The notes below the pieces were generated by a model that saw only the letters and a program-made list of their open reading frames with translations, had not been told where the DNA came from and ran no database searches. Position numbers and translations under genes: made by a program. Below are positions 1 through 8,992 of a DNA stretch of 64,000 nt, piece by piece. Positions within the stretch are counted from its first letter, which is position 1; each line of letters begins with the position of its first letter. Where the stretch lies: assembly GCA_017439985.1 (NCBI GenBank), contig JAFSIC010000049.1:1-64000 (forward strand). Direction: 5' to 3'. The stretch is from Oscillospiraceae bacterium (lineage in GTDB: Bacteria; Bacillota; Clostridia; Oscillospirales; Ruminococcaceae).

Positions 1-31
1 AGCTAACTGACTTAATCAAAATCAGTTAGCT
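1..31. repeat. 10-bp perfect inverted repeat at window edge
   Basis: The ten bases at 1-10 (AGCTAACTGA) are exactly complementary to 22-31, with an 11-base loop. There is only a short T-rich stretch after it on the plus side, so it may be a weak terminator or part of a recombination region continuing to the left of the window. Its role is not determined. Confidence 0.4.
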
Positions 32-92
32 CTTTATTGTTGAATAATGAAGTTTTGTTGCCATTTCGTTGCCACGAATGGCTCAAATCCTT

Positions 93-120
93 AAAAAGTC
101 CGGTGATGACTGGGCTTTTT
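93..120 (-). terminator. Terminator of guaA
   Basis: AAAAAGTCC at 93-101 pairs with GGGCTTTTT at 112-120 (one G-T pair). It lies 12 bases beyond the guaA stop codon. The A/T ends let it act in either direction. Confidence 0.7.
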
Positions 121-132
121 AGACCTGTGGGA

Positions 133-1677
133 TCATTCCCATTCGATGGTTGCCGGCGGTTTAGAAGTGACGTCGTAGCAGATACGGTTGATGCTGCCAA
201 CTTCGTTGATGATGCGGCTGGATGCTTTTTCGAGCACGTCGTATGGAATACGAGCCCAGTCAGCGGTCATGAAGTCAGCGGTGGTAACTGCACGCAGAGC
301 CAGAGTATAATCGTAGGTTCTTGCGTCGCCCATTACGCCAACGGAACGCATGGAGGTCAGTACTGCGAAGTACTGGCTGATCTCGGTGTCGAGACCTGCT
401 TTTGCGATCTCATCGCGCCAGATGTAGTCTGCTTCACGGAGCAGATCCAGTTTTTCCTTGGTGATGGCACCGATCACGCGGATTGCCAGACCAGGACCTG
501 GGAATGGCTGACGGTTTACCAGATAGTCAGGCAGACCGGCTTCTTTACCCAGACGGCGAACTTCGTCTTTGAAGAGCAGACGCAGTGGTTCGATGATTTC
601 TTTGAAGTCAACGTAGTCAGGCAGACCGCCTACGTTGTGGTGAGATTTGATCACAGCAGCATCGCCGGAACCGGATTCTACGATGTCAGCATAGATGGTA
701 CCCTGAGCCAGGAAGTCAACAGCGCCGATTTTCTTTGCTTCTTCTTCGAAGACGCGGATGAATTCTTCGCCGATGATCTTACGTTTCTTTTCAGGCTCTT
801 CTACGCCTGCCAGTTTGGACAGGAAGCGTTCTTCTGCGTTTACGCGTACGAAGTTGATGTCACCGTTGCCGAATACAGCTTCGATTTCATCGCCTTCGTC
901 TTTACGCATCATACCGTGGTCAACGAAGATGCAGGTCAGCTGTTTGCCGATTGCTTTGGACAGTAGTTTTGCAACAACTGAGCTGTCAACACCGCCGGAC
1001 AGAGCCAGCAGAACTTTACCGTCGCCAACTTTTTCTCTGATGTCGCGAACAGCGGTCTCATAGTAGTTGGACATGGACCAGTCGCCTTTTGCATGGCAGA
1101 CATCGAAGAGGAATTTTTCGATCATTTTCAGACCGTACTGGGAGTGGAGAACTTCCGGATGGAACTGGAGGCCGTAGAAGTTTTTCTCAGCACATTCCAT
1201 ACCAACAACAGGGCAAGCGTCGGTGTGAGCGGTCACGCGGAAGCCTGCAGGCAGTTCTGCAACCAGGTCGGTGTGGCTCATCCAGGTGATGGACTGTTCA
1301 GGCAGATCCTTGAACAGAACGCAGGATGGGTCGAAGTAGGTCTCGGTTTTACCGTATTCTTTGGTCTCGCCGGAAGCAACTTTACCGCCCAGAGTATGAG
1401 CCATCAGCTGATGACCGTAGCAGATACCCAGAACAGGAATGCCCAGTTCGAATACAGCCGGATCAATGTGTGGGGAAGTTTCCAGATACACAGAGTTCGG
1501 GCCGCCGGTAAAGATGATACCGATCGGATTTTTTTCTTTGATGGTTTCTACTGTTGCCTTTCTCCAAGGAATGATCTCGCAGTAGATACCCATGTCGCGT
1601 ACACGACGGGCGATCAGCTGGTTGTACTGGCCGCCGAAGTCCAGAATCAGTACGATTTCGTGGGACACAAAAATCAC
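133..1677 (-). CDS. guaA: GMP synthase (glutamine-hydrolysing)
   Basis: This enzyme converts XMP, ATP and glutamine to GMP, the last step of guanine nucleotide synthesis in the cytoplasm. The 514-residue protein is full length. An N-terminal class I glutamine amidotransferase domain has the nucleophile Cys86 in GICYGHQ and the His173/Glu175 pair in QFHPEV. The ATP pyrophosphatase domain has the PP-loop SGGVDSS at 227-233, and the C-terminal dimerisation domain ends in the family-typical PPATIEWE. The start is GTG, supported by an AAAGGAAAG ribosome binding site 5-6 bases upstream; a GTG three codons later is less well placed. It is transcribed alone from a promoter at 1760-1788 and is followed by a terminator. 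The 3' end of guaA is a known integration site for mobile elements, relevant to the odd sequence at 1-90. Confidence 0.97.
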   Translation of the reverse strand: MIFVSHEIVLILDFGGQYNQLIARRVRDMGIYCEIIPWRKATVETIKEKNPIGIIFTGGPNSVYLETSPHIDPAVFELGIPVLGICYGHQLMAHTLGGKVASGETKEYGKTETYFDPSCVLFKDLPEQSITWMSHTDLVAELPAGFRVTAHTDACPVVGMECAEKNFYGLQFHPEVLHSQYGLKMIEKFLFDVCHAKGDWSMSNYYETAVRDIREKVGDGKVLLALSGGVDSSVVAKLLSKAIGKQLTCIFVDHGMMRKDEGDEIEAVFGNGDINFVRVNAEERFLSKLAGVEEPEKKRKIIGEEFIRVFEEEAKKIGAVDFLAQGTIYADIVESGSGDAAVIKSHHNVGGLPDYVDFKEIIEPLRLLFKDEVRRLGKEAGLPDYLVNRQPFPGPGLAIRVIGAITKEKLDLLREADYIWRDEIAKAGLDTEISQYFAVLTSMRSVGVMGDARTYDYTLALRAVTTADFMTADWARIPYDVLEKASSRIINEVGSINRICYDVTSKPPATIEWE

Positions 1678-1759
1678 CGTCTTTCCTTTATTTTTCTATG
1701 TTTCGCTGTGTGGATTGCGCACAGCATTTTTTATGAAAGATAGAATAATCCATTCTTTT

Positions 1760-1788
1760 ATTATAAAGAGAAAAGGGGATTTTGTAAA
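1760..1788 (-). promoter_or_regulatory. Probable promoter of guaA
   Basis: On the minus strand TTTACA, a 17-base spacer and TATAAT lie about 80 bases upstream of the guaA start. The leader between them contains a small GCTGTG/CACAGC hairpin near 1704-1724. Confidence 0.65.
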
Positions 1789-1832
1789 CAGGTCCCGACG
1801 ATTTCCTGTGGGAAAATTTCCAATTCTGCCGC

Positions 1833-2411
1833 TCAGAGCGTTTTCGGGCAGTTCAGCCGCTGAAGAAATTCTTCCATGTAGCAGCGGCAGGGTGTGATGA
1901 TATGGATGTCCACGCCGGATGAAGCGGCGTAGGCCCTCAGCATTTCCTTCAGATTATCCGCAGACTGCAGGTAGTCCTTGATGATGTATTCATCGTCGTA
2001 GCCCAGTCGGCGCAGCAGCAGGGCAGAAACTACGCCGGTACGGTCCTTGCCGGCATTGCAGAAGTACAGCACGCCGCAGTCGGAAGTTTCTACTGTATAA
2101 ATGATGTGCTTCATCTGCTCATCCACCATGGCAACATAGGAGGCTGAGACCTCATCGGGGCAGGCAGGAACGGCACTTCCTCCGCTGACGGGCAGAGAAT
2201 GATACACAAAGTCTGTCTTCTGAGACAGAGGGCAGGGCTTTTTCTTCTGTTCTTCCTCGCTGCGCAGGTCAACGATGCAGCGAATATTCTGTTGTTGCAG
2301 CCAATCGATTTCGCTTTCTGTCAAAGAGGCGGGCACATCGCTGCGAAGATAGCGGAGAGAATCCGGCAGGATGGCGCGGGTGTTTTGGGTGCTGTTGAGA
2401 AGTGAGGACAT
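1833..2411 (-). CDS. Tyrosine-protein phosphatase (PTP/DSP-like)
   Basis: A 192-residue cytosolic phosphatase of the cysteine-dependent tyrosine/dual-specificity type (Y_phosphatase3-like). The signature CX5R loop is at residues 118-124 (CNAGKDR) followed by TG, with Cys118 as the expected nucleophile and Arg124 binding phosphate. The start is the ATG at 2411, because GGAGG sits seven bases upstream; the longer reading frame beginning at 2453 has no such site. It directly follows the spoIIA operon in the same direction and may be co-transcribed with sigF, 56 bases upstream. Substrate is unknown; such enzymes act on phosphotyrosine proteins or phosphoinositides. Confidence 0.85.
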   Translation of the reverse strand: MSSLLNSTQNTRAILPDSLRYLRSDVPASLTESEIDWLQQQNIRCIVDLRSEEEQKKKPCPLSQKTDFVYHSLPVSGGSAVPACPDEVSASYVAMVDEQMKHIIYTVETSDCGVLYFCNAGKDRTGVVSALLLRRLGYDDEYIIKDYLQSADNLKEMLRAYAASSGVDIHIITPCRCYMEEFLQRLNCPKTL

Positions 2412-2467
2412 GGCAGTTCCTCCTTTCGGTGGATTTCCACCAGAATAACACAAAGCAGTGGAAAAGT

Positions 2468-3130
2468 CTATAAAAGCTTCTCCCGCAAGGCAAGAAGGAT
2501 TTTCTTTTCCCGTCGGGAGACCTGTACCTGTGTCATGCCCAGCTGCTGCGCCACAAGGGTTTGGGTCTGTCCCTTGAAGTAGCGCAGAAAAATCAGCTCG
2601 CGGTCCTTTGCTTCCAGAAGAGATAAAACCTGCCGCAGAGCGATGGAATCAGACAGAGCCTCCACGGGGGAGTCCACAGGCAGGTCGAACTCGGCGTTGT
2701 CCTCTTCGTGGGTCAGGGACAGGGGAGGCGCGGAGGCGCAGAGAGCCTCCACAAGCTGTCCGTAATCGACACCGAGACGCTCCGCCAGCTCGTTGATGGT
2801 TGCTTCCCGACCCTGTACACGCTGAAATTGCTCCTGCTCCCGCTTGGCTTTCAGCGCCAGCTCCTTCAGAGAGCGGCTGACCTTTACGGTGCCGCCGTCG
2901 CGGAACAGGCGGCGGATCTCGCCCAGAATCACCGGCACAGCGTAGGTGGAGAAGCGCAGACCGCGGCTCACATCGAAGCCGTCGGCGGCTTTCACCAAGC
3001 CGACACAGCCCGCTTGATAAAGGTCGTCGTAGTCGATGCCCTTGCCCTTGTAACGCTGTGCACAGGCGTGGACCAAAGCAAGATTCTGTTCGATGCAGTC
3101 CTGTCGGCTCTTATCAACGAGCGGAGTCAT
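2468..3130 (-). CDS. sigF: Forespore-specific sigma factor SigF (SpoIIAC)
   Basis: RNA polymerase sigma factor of the sigma-70 family that switches on the first forespore genes during sporulation. The 220 residues contain region 2 (DLYQAGCVGLVKAADGFD, then RFSTYAVPVILGEIRR), region 3 (KELALKAKREQEQ) and region 4 with a C-terminal helix-turn-helix (TLVAQQLGMTQVQVSRREK). It is the last gene of the spoIIA operon and its start overlaps the end of spoIIAB by 17 bases, implying translational coupling. By family knowledge it is held inactive by the anti-sigma factor SpoIIAB encoded immediately upstream. Length is slightly under the usual ~250 residues. Confidence 0.93.
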   Translation of the reverse strand: MTPLVDKSRQDCIEQNLALVHACAQRYKGKGIDYDDLYQAGCVGLVKAADGFDVSRGLRFSTYAVPVILGEIRRLFRDGGTVKVSRSLKELALKAKREQEQFQRVQGREATINELAERLGVDYGQLVEALCASAPPLSLTHEEDNAEFDLPVDSPVEALSDSIALRQVLSLLEAKDRELIFLRYFKGQTQTLVAQQLGMTQVQVSRREKKILLALREKLL

Positions 3131-3569
3131 TGGCGGCCTCTTTGGAGCGGATGACCCGCTCTAAGGTGATCGTAGTGCCTTTTCCCGGCTTGGATGAAAC
3201 TTTCAGTTTATCCATGAGGCTTTCCATAACGGCAAAACCCAAACCTGCCCGCTCCTCTTCGGGGGCGGTGGTGAAGAGCGGCTCGCGGGCTTTTGTTACA
3301 TCCTCGATGCCGCAGCCCCTGTCCTGCACCTTGATGACAACTCGCTTGTTTTCATAAAGGGAAGCGCTGACGGTGACTTTGCCGATGGAATTGCGGTAAC
3401 CGTGAACGATGGCGTTGGTCACCGCCTCGGAAACAGCGGTTTTTACATCGAGGATCTCCTCCACGGTAGGATCCAACGGGCAGAGAAAAGCCGCTACTGC
3501 CGTTCTGGCAAAGGCTTCGTTGGCGGAGCGGGAATCAAAGCTCAGCCGCATTGTATTGTATGCTTTCAT
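3114..3569 (-). CDS. spoIIAB: Anti-sigma F factor / serine kinase SpoIIAB
   Basis: A GHKL-fold ATPase of 151 residues that binds and inhibits sigma F and phosphorylates SpoIIAA. The N box is visible as EAVTNAIVHGY, the G1 box as QDRGCGIEDVTKA and the G2 box as ERAGLGFAVM. An AGGAGG ribosome binding site stands seven bases before the ATG. It lies 35 bases after spoIIAA and overlaps sigF, the standard spoIIA order. The product acts in the cytoplasm of the predivisional cell and forespore. Confidence 0.95.
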   Translation of the reverse strand: MKAYNTMRLSFDSRSANEAFARTAVAAFLCPLDPTVEEILDVKTAVSEAVTNAIVHGYRNSIGKVTVSASLYENKRVVIKVQDRGCGIEDVTKAREPLFTTAPEEERAGLGFAVMESLMDKLKVSSKPGKGTTITLERVIRSKEAANDSAR

Positions 3570-3604
3570 AATCTTCCTCCTGTTATGTAGCGGGGCCGAT
3601 GCCC

Positions 3605-3919
3605 CTAAAACTTCGCCAGCTTGTCCATGCCGGCAATCTGCATGACACGTTTGCTGCCTGCTGTCAGACCACAGAGCCGCAGCTCCGCGCCCAATTCCTG
3701 CGCCAGTTTGTAGCGTCCCATGACCAGTCCGATGCCGCTGGAATCCATGAAGCCGACACCCGCAAAGTCTAAAATCAGCTCTTTTGGTCGATTTTGCAGA
3801 GCCATGGCATCGATCTCTTCCCGCAGCGGCTGGACGCTGTGATGGTCCAGTTCGCCGTAAAGCCGCGCGATAAAGACCTCGTCCTGTATTTCAATGTTGA
3901 CATAGGTTTTTGCTGTCAC
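3605..3919 (-). CDS. spoIIAA: Anti-sigma F factor antagonist SpoIIAA
   Basis: A STAS-domain protein of 104 residues that releases sigma F from SpoIIAB when unphosphorylated. The conserved phosphorylation motif DSSG is at residues 59-62, where the first serine is the site phosphorylated by SpoIIAB in Bacillus subtilis. The start is GTG with GAGGGAGA upstream. First gene of the spoIIA operon; no dacF lies in front of it. A GAAT-containing -10-like sequence occurs near 3945, but no properly spaced sigma-H -35 element could be confirmed. Confidence 0.93.
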   Translation of the reverse strand: MTAKTYVNIEIQDEVFIARLYGELDHHSVQPLREEIDAMALQNRPKELILDFAGVGFMDSSGIGLVMGRYKLAQELGAELRLCGLTAGSKRVMQIAGMDKLAKF

Positions 3920-4013
3920 CGTTCTCCCTCGTTTCCTGTAAATTCTGCTCTAATGATAGCCTGTCCACCCTGCATTTTCGGGCGAAAGCTGTCGCTGACA
4001 GCAAAAAAGGGCG

Positions 4014-4042
4014 CAAAAAAGCCCCGCCCATGCGGGCGGGGC
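4014..4042 (-). terminator. Terminator after frlB
   Basis: GCCCCGCCC (4021-4029) pairs perfectly with GGGCGGGGC (4034-4042), followed on the minus strand by a run of T at 4014-4020. It ends the frlD-frlB transcript and separates it from spoIIAA. Confidence 0.85.
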
Positions 4043-4054
4043 GGGGAAGTATCT

Positions 4055-5116
4055 TTAATACTCAAACTGTCTGTAATAGCGGCGAATGCTCAGCGGATGG
4101 CGCAGAAACAGCTCCATATAGGCGTCCACGCGGTTGTTGATGGCGTGCATCACCAGATGGGAGATGCTGCCGCGATACTCCTTGGAGATTCCCGTCAGCG
4201 GAAATTCCTTGGTATCGATGATGGTATAGTTTTCGCAGACTTTCGGCAGGAAAGCAGCCACACGTTCCGCCAGCGGACGCTGTTCGTCCTCACCCATGAA
4301 AAGGGTGACAGGGGTGTCTCTCACGATAATTTCCTGCATACCGTGGAAAAATTCCTGACAGGAGATGGATTTGGTGCGGATCCACAGCTGTTCCTCCCAG
4401 TAGCACATGGCGTAGGAGTAGGTGGCACCGTACTGATTGCCGCTGCCGATGAAGTAGTGCGGCAGGTCAGGGCGGGCAGTAACAGCGGCCGCTTTTGCTT
4501 TGGCGTAATCATGTGCCCAGCTGTCCGCCAGTTTTTCGGTCTCGCAGAGAGCGAGAGCAAGATGAGCCTCCATCTCGGCGTTGTAGCGCTCGTAGTCCGC
4601 AAATTCGCCGTTTTTGTACATGAGGTAGTTGCAGACCATGTAGAATTTCAGCTGCTCATTCTTCGGATAAAGAATGAGGTAGTCCTGCTTGTCCGGCTGA
4701 GTCAGGATGGAGCCGGGAGTATCAATGAAGCTGAATACCCGCGCACCGATCTCATGAACTCTGTCCACCAGCTGCACCATTTCCTTGGTGTTGCCGGAGA
4801 CGGAGGACAGGATCACCACACTATTTTTCGTGAAACGTTTGTTGCCGGTGGTCAGGAATTCTGCGGCATTCTCTACGAACACAGGCAAGGCGGATTTTCC
4901 GCGCATATAGACCTCGGCCTGCATGGCGGAAGCATAGGTGCCGCCGATGCCGATGAAGTAGATGCCATCGAAGCCCTGTTCCCAGATCTCATCGATGATC
5001 TTCTCAATTTGCGGGCGCAGAGCCAGCGCACCGTTGACGCTGTTGATATCGCCCTGTTCGTTAAAATTGCGAAGGCAAGGACCCTCGTTTTCTTTCCAGC
5101 TGTTGTTGATGATCAT
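4055..5116 (-). CDS. frlB: Fructoselysine-6-phosphate deglycase (SIS-domain, FrlB-like)
   Basis: Predicted to cleave fructoselysine 6-phosphate to glucose 6-phosphate and lysine, allowing use of Amadori products from heated food. The 353 residues contain two SIS sugar-phosphate binding domains. The first has FIGIGGTYASAMQAEVYMRG (about 54-73) and the serine/threonine phosphate loop SSVSGNTKEM; the second covers the C-terminal half. The assignment rests on the SIS architecture plus the adjacent FrlD-like kinase 18 bases upstream. No frl transporter or GntR regulator is next to it. Other SIS isomerases for related glycated amino acids are an alternative, so substrate specificity is inferred. 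Confidence 0.75.
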   Translation of the reverse strand: MIINNSWKENEGPCLRNFNEQGDINSVNGALALRPQIEKIIDEIWEQGFDGIYFIGIGGTYASAMQAEVYMRGKSALPVFVENAAEFLTTGNKRFTKNSVVILSSVSGNTKEMVQLVDRVHEIGARVFSFIDTPGSILTQPDKQDYLILYPKNEQLKFYMVCNYLMYKNGEFADYERYNAEMEAHLALALCETEKLADSWAHDYAKAKAAAVTARPDLPHYFIGSGNQYGATYSYAMCYWEEQLWIRTKSISCQEFFHGMQEIIVRDTPVTLFMGEDEQRPLAERVAAFLPKVCENYTIIDTKEFPLTGISKEYRGSISHLVMHAINNRVDAYMELFLRHPLSIRRYYRQFEY

Positions 5117-5134
5117 GTTTCTCCCCCTTGTTGT

Positions 5135-5932
5135 TTACCACGCGCCGAAGTATTTCAGCGTCTCGGTGGCGTTTGCAGCGCCTTTGTGCATGGCTTCTTC
5201 GATGCTCAGACCTTCGGTCATGCCGAACAGGAAGCCTGAAATAAAGCTGTCTCCGGCGCCCAGTGTGTCCACTAAATTATCGCAAGGCACGATGCCGCAT
5301 TTGTGGAAGTCCTTGCCGTCGAAGCAGAGGCTGCCTTCCTCACCCAGCATAGCGATGACCAGCTTCGGACCCATGGAATGGACGATTCTCATCAGTTCCC
5401 GCAGAGTGCGGCAATCGCCATCATCGGCGGAGAAGAACAGGTAGTCGCAGTGCGGCATGACAGACAGCGCCGCCGGACTGCTGACACGGGTGGAGCAGTC
5501 GTAAGCGGTCGGAATGCCCATTTTCTGCAGTTTCGGGAAGTATTCCGCGATTTTTCCCCACTGGTCGCTGACCACCACATCGTGCTGTTCGGCGATGAAG
5601 CGAAGTTCCTCGTCGCTGAGGGTGAAGTCTGCCAGTACGCCCTGATCGTAGGCTGTGAATTTGCGGTCACCATTGATCAATTCCACGGTGGTCACAGCGG
5701 TTTTGCCTTCCAGAACGGACACATGGCTGCAGTCCACGCCCTTGGCCTTCATGGCTTCCAGCTGGACTTTGCCGTAGTCATCCGTGCCGACCGGGCCGAT
5801 GTAGGAGCCGCTGCCCCCCAGACGAATGGTATAGACGGCCATATTCACCGGGCCGCCGCCGGGGAAGGGCTTGCCGCCCTCCAGGTTCTTGTAAAAGTCG
5901 ATGCAGTTGCTGCCGATGGCCGCAAGACGCAT
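5135..5932 (-). CDS. frlD: Fructoselysine 6-kinase (PfkB family, FrlD-like)
   Basis: A 265-residue ribokinase/PfkB-type sugar kinase predicted to phosphorylate fructoselysine at C6. The N-terminal substrate region has GGGPVNMAVY (about 25-34). The C-terminal ATP/anion-hole signature is DTLGAGDSFISGFLFG, in which the Asp of GAGD is the catalytic base. It begins with ATG and an AAGGGA site, and forms a two-gene operon with frlB. The N-terminus (MRLAAIGSNCIDFY) matches the FrlD branch better than fructokinases, but specificity is inferred from sequence style and context. Confidence 0.78.
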   Translation of the reverse strand: MRLAAIGSNCIDFYKNLEGGKPFPGGGPVNMAVYTIRLGGSGSYIGPVGTDDYGKVQLEAMKAKGVDCSHVSVLEGKTAVTTVELINGDRKFTAYDQGVLADFTLSDEELRFIAEQHDVVVSDQWGKIAEYFPKLQKMGIPTAYDCSTRVSSPAALSVMPHCDYLFFSADDGDCRTLRELMRIVHSMGPKLVIAMLGEEGSLCFDGKDFHKCGIVPCDNLVDTLGAGDSFISGFLFGMTEGLSIEEAMHKGAANATETLKYFGAW

Positions 5933-6000
5933 AGAGATCCCTTCTTTCTCAATTTTCTCCCAGATTTATTTAAGCACAGGGCGGAGTTTTTTGCAAGAAA

Positions 6001-6023
6001 AAAGCCCCGCGATGAAGCGGGGC
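6001..6023 (-). terminator. Terminator of valS
   Basis: GCCCCGC (6004-6010) and GCGGGGC (6017-6023) form a stem followed on the minus strand by a T run, just past the valS stop codon. Confidence 0.85.
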
Positions 6024-6032
6024 TTGTGAAAA

Positions 6033-8651
6033 CTATTCAAAAGATTTCAGGGATTCCAGAATCTTCGCCATACGTTCTTCGGCTTTCGCCAGTTTCTCGC
6101 GTTCTACAGCGATTACTTTTTCCGGAGCTTTTGCAACGAAGCCCGGGTTATTCAGCTTACCGGAGAGGAACTTGATATCCTTCTCGCAGTCAGTTTTTTC
6201 TTTGTTCAGACGAGCGATCTCTTTGTCGCGGTCTACCAGCTGTGCCAGAGGAATGAACACTCTTGCGCTGTCGGTGATAACCTGTACGCAGGAATCCGCG
6301 TCGAAGTCCTTGCTGAAGTCCACGGTATCAGCCCAAGCCAGTCTTTCCAGGAAGGCCTGACCCTGACGGAATACATCTTCAAAGGCAGTCTCAATGTGGA
6401 GAGTTGCTTTCTTGGAAGGTGGTACATTCATTTCGGAGCGGCGTGCACGAACAGCTTTGATGGCGTCCATTACTTTCTCGAAGTCCTGTTCTTCTGCTGC
6501 GAAGTTCAGTTCTTCTCTGTAAACAGGCCATTTGGAGATCATGATGGTCTCGCCTTCGTGTGGGATAGCCTGCCAGATCTCTTCAGTGATGAATGGCATG
6601 AATGGATGCAGCAGTTTCAGGATACCGTCCATCAGGTAAACCAGTACCTGACGGGCAGGGTCAGCCTGTTCGCCGCCTTCCCACAGACGGGTCTTGGTCA
6701 GCTCAACGTACCAGTCGCAGAATACATCCCAGATGAAGTCGTAGAGCTTGCTGATAGCAATACCCAGCTCGAATTTCTCCAGGTTGTCGGTTACTTCTTT
6801 TACCAGCTTGTTGAACTTGGAGAGAACCCATTTGTCCTCGATGGTCAGTTCAGCAGGAACCTCCACTTTCATGTTTTCATCGGTGATGTTCATGAGAATG
6901 AAGCGGGCTGCGTTCCACAGTTTGTTTGCGAAGTTACGGCTTGCCAGAACTTTGTCATCGCTGAAGCGCATGTCGTTGCCCGGGGTGTTGCCGGTAGCCA
7001 GAGTGAAGCGCAGAGCATCAGCGCCGTACTGGTCGATTACTTCCAGTGGGTCGATACCGTTGCCCAGAGATTTGGACATCTTGCGGCCCTGAGCGTCACG
7101 AACCAGACCGTGGAAGAGAACGGTCTTGAATGGGATCTCGCCCATGTGTTCCAGACCGGAGAAGATCATTCTGGATACCCAGAAGAAGATGATGTCGTAA
7201 CCGGTAACCAGAGTGCTGGTTGGGTAGAAGTATTTCAGCTCCTCGGTGTTGTCAGGCCAGCCCAGAGTGGAGAATGGCCACAGAGCAGAGGAGAACCAGG
7301 TGTCCAGAGTGTCAGGATCCTGATGAACATGGGTGCTGCCGCACTTGGAGCAAACATGAACATCTTCTTTGGATACCATTACTTCGCCGCAGTCCTCACA
7401 GTAGTAAGCAGGGATGCGGTGACCCCACCACAGCTGACGGGAGATACACCAGTCTTTGATGTTTTCCATCCAGTTGTAGTAGGTTTTGTCCATACGTTCC
7501 GGAATCAGACGGATGTCGCCGTTGCGAACAGCGTCGATAGCAGGTTTAGCCAGAGGCTCCATGCGAACGAACCACTGTTTGGAAACCATAGGTTCAACGG
7601 TGGTGGAGCAGCGGTAGCAGGTACCAACGTTGTGAGCATGGTCTTCCACTTTAACCAGGAAGCCCTGTTCTTCCAGATCGGCAACGATTGCTTTTCTTGC
7701 TTCGTAGCGGTCCATACCTGCGTATTTGCCGCAATCTGCGGTCATGGTAGCGTCGTCGTTCATCACTTTCAGGATTGGCAGGTTGTGACGGGAGCCAACG
7801 CCGAAGTCGTTCGGGTCATGAGCAGGGGTGATTTTAACCACACCGGTACCGAATTCCATGTCAACGTAGTCATCAGCTACAACAGGAATTTCACGGCCTA
7901 CCAGTGGGAGGATTACGTTTTTGCCAACGATGTCTTTGTAGCGTTCATCGTTAGGGTTTACTGCAACAGCAGTATCGCCCAGCATGGTTTCCGGACGGGT
8001 GGTAGCCAGCTGAACATAGCCGCTGCCGTCTGCCAGAGGGTAGCGCAGGTGCCAGAAGTGACCGGCCTGTTCTTCGTATTCAACCTCAGCGTCGGAGATG
8101 GAAGTCTGGCAGTGTGGGCACCAGTTGATGATGCGCTCGCCCTGATAGATCAGACCTTTGTTGTAGAGGTTAACGAAAACTTCTTTCACAGCCTTGGAGC
8201 AGCCTTCGTCCATGGTGAAGCGTTCGCGCTCCCAGTCGCAGGAAGTACCCAGCTTTTTCAGCTGTTCTACGATGCGGCCGCCGTACTGTTTTTTCCATTC
8301 CCAAGCGCGTTCCAGGAAGCCTTCGCGGCCCAGATCGTCTTTGGTGATGCCTTCTTTTGCCATAGCCTGTACGATTTTTGCTTCGGTTGCGATGGAAGCA
8401 TGGTCGGTACCAGGCATCCACAGGGTCTCATAGCCCTGCATTCTGCGGAAACGGATGAGAATATCCTGCAGAGTGTTGTCCAGTGCGTGACCCATGTGCA
8501 GCTGACCGGTGATGTTCGGTGGCGGGATCACGATGGTGTATGGTTCTTTTTCCGGATTTGGTTCAGCGTGGAAATAACCGCCGTTCATCCAGAACTCGTA
8601 AATTCGGTCTTCGAACTTACTTGGCTCGTAAACTTTGTTCAGTTCTTTCAA
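6033..8651 (-). CDS. valS: Valyl-tRNA synthetase
   Basis: Class I aminoacyl-tRNA synthetase charging tRNA-Val, 872 residues and full length. The HIGH-type motif reads HMGH at 52-55 after PPPNITGQL, and the KMSKS loop is in [11 protein letters not shown]. The editing (CP1) domain lies between them and contains zinc-binding-like CxxC pairs. The C-terminal end ([20 protein letters not shown]) is the coiled-coil tRNA-binding arm typical of ValRS. The likely start is TTG, eight bases after AGGAGG; there is no nearby ATG in frame. Expression is controlled by the T-box leader at 8690-8950. Confidence 0.97.
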   Translation of the reverse strand: MKELNKVYEPSKFEDRIYEFWMNGGYFHAEPNPEKEPYTIVIPPPNITGQLHMGHALDNTLQDILIRFRRMQGYETLWMPGTDHASIATEAKIVQAMAKEGITKDDLGREGFLERAWEWKKQYGGRIVEQLKKLGTSCDWERERFTMDEGCSKAVKEVFVNLYNKGLIYQGERIINWCPHCQTSISDAEVEYEEQAGHFWHLRYPLADGSGYVQLATTRPETMLGDTAVAVNPNDERYKDIVGKNVILPLVGREIPVVADDYVDMEFGTGVVKITPAHDPNDFGVGSRHNLPILKVMNDDATMTADCGKYAGMDRYEARKAIVADLEEQGFLVKVEDHAHNVGTCYRCSTTVEPMVSKQWFVRMEPLAKPAIDAVRNGDIRLIPERMDKTYYNWMENIKDWCISRQLWWGHRIPAYYCEDCGEVMVSKEDVHVCSKCGSTHVHQDPDTLDTWFSSALWPFSTLGWPDNTEELKYFYPTSTLVTGYDIIFFWVSRMIFSGLEHMGEIPFKTVLFHGLVRDAQGRKMSKSLGNGIDPLEVIDQYGADALRFTLATGNTPGNDMRFSDDKVLASRNFANKLWNAARFILMNITDENMKVEVPAELTIEDKWVLSKFNKLVKEVTDNLEKFELGIAISKLYDFIWDVFCDWYVELTKTRLWEGGEQADPARQVLVYLMDGILKLLHPFMPFITEEIWQAIPHEGETIMISKWPVYREELNFAAEEQDFEKVMDAIKAVRARRSEMNVPPSKKATLHIETAFEDVFRQGQAFLERLAWADTVDFSKDFDADSCVQVITDSARVFIPLAQLVDRDKEIARLNKEKTDCEKDIKFLSGKLNNPGFVAKAPEKVIAVEREKLAKAEERMAKILESLKSFE

Positions 8652-8689
8652 AATGAGCTCCTCCTTTGATTTGTTGGGGCTGATAGAAA

Positions 8690-8950
8690 ATAAAAATCCG
8701 CCCCAAGCAGTTTTTTGCTTAGGGCGGATGTGAAAATCCGTGGTACCACCTAAATTCAGAGGAAAATCCTCTGCACTCGACTCTCTGTAACGGGAGAACC
8801 CGGTGAAATCTACTTGGGGACAGGCCCCGTTCCGTTCACGGCTCCGAGGCTACCTTCCATACCACCAAAGGGCTTCTTCCACCAGCCGAAGCCTCTCTCT
8901 GCTTTGGAGCGGTATGTACTCCTCCTCATCACAGCCAAAAATATTGTGAA
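8690..8950 (-). promoter_or_regulatory. T-box riboswitch of valS
   Basis: The minus-strand leader has the stem I motifs (AGTA, CAGAGAG with a GGCTGGTG partner), the T-box AGGTGGTACCACG at 8739-8751 and a terminator with stem arms 8696-8709 and 8715-8728. The likely specifier codon is GTA (8851-8853), a valine codon. Uncharged tRNA-Val would pair with it and stabilise the antiterminator. Confidence 0.93.
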
Positions 8951-8953
8951 GAT

Positions 8954-8982
8954 ATTGTAGCAGAAAACCCGCAGGATTGCAA
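8954..8982 (-). promoter_or_regulatory. Promoter of the valS T-box transcript
   Basis: TTGCAA, 17 bases and TACAAT on the minus strand, directly upstream of the T-box leader. Confidence 0.7.
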
Positions 8983-8992
8983 GGTTTTTTTG

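Noticed and set aside
3920..4010. Sigma-H promoter of spoIIAA
   Set aside because: A GAAT-containing -10-like sequence exists, but no -35 of the AGGA type stands at the right distance, so it is not listed as a feature.
6396..8669. 757-codon open frame on the plus strand opposite valS
   Set aside because: It is the antisense shadow of a highly conserved synthetase gene, with no ribosome binding site or recognisable domain.
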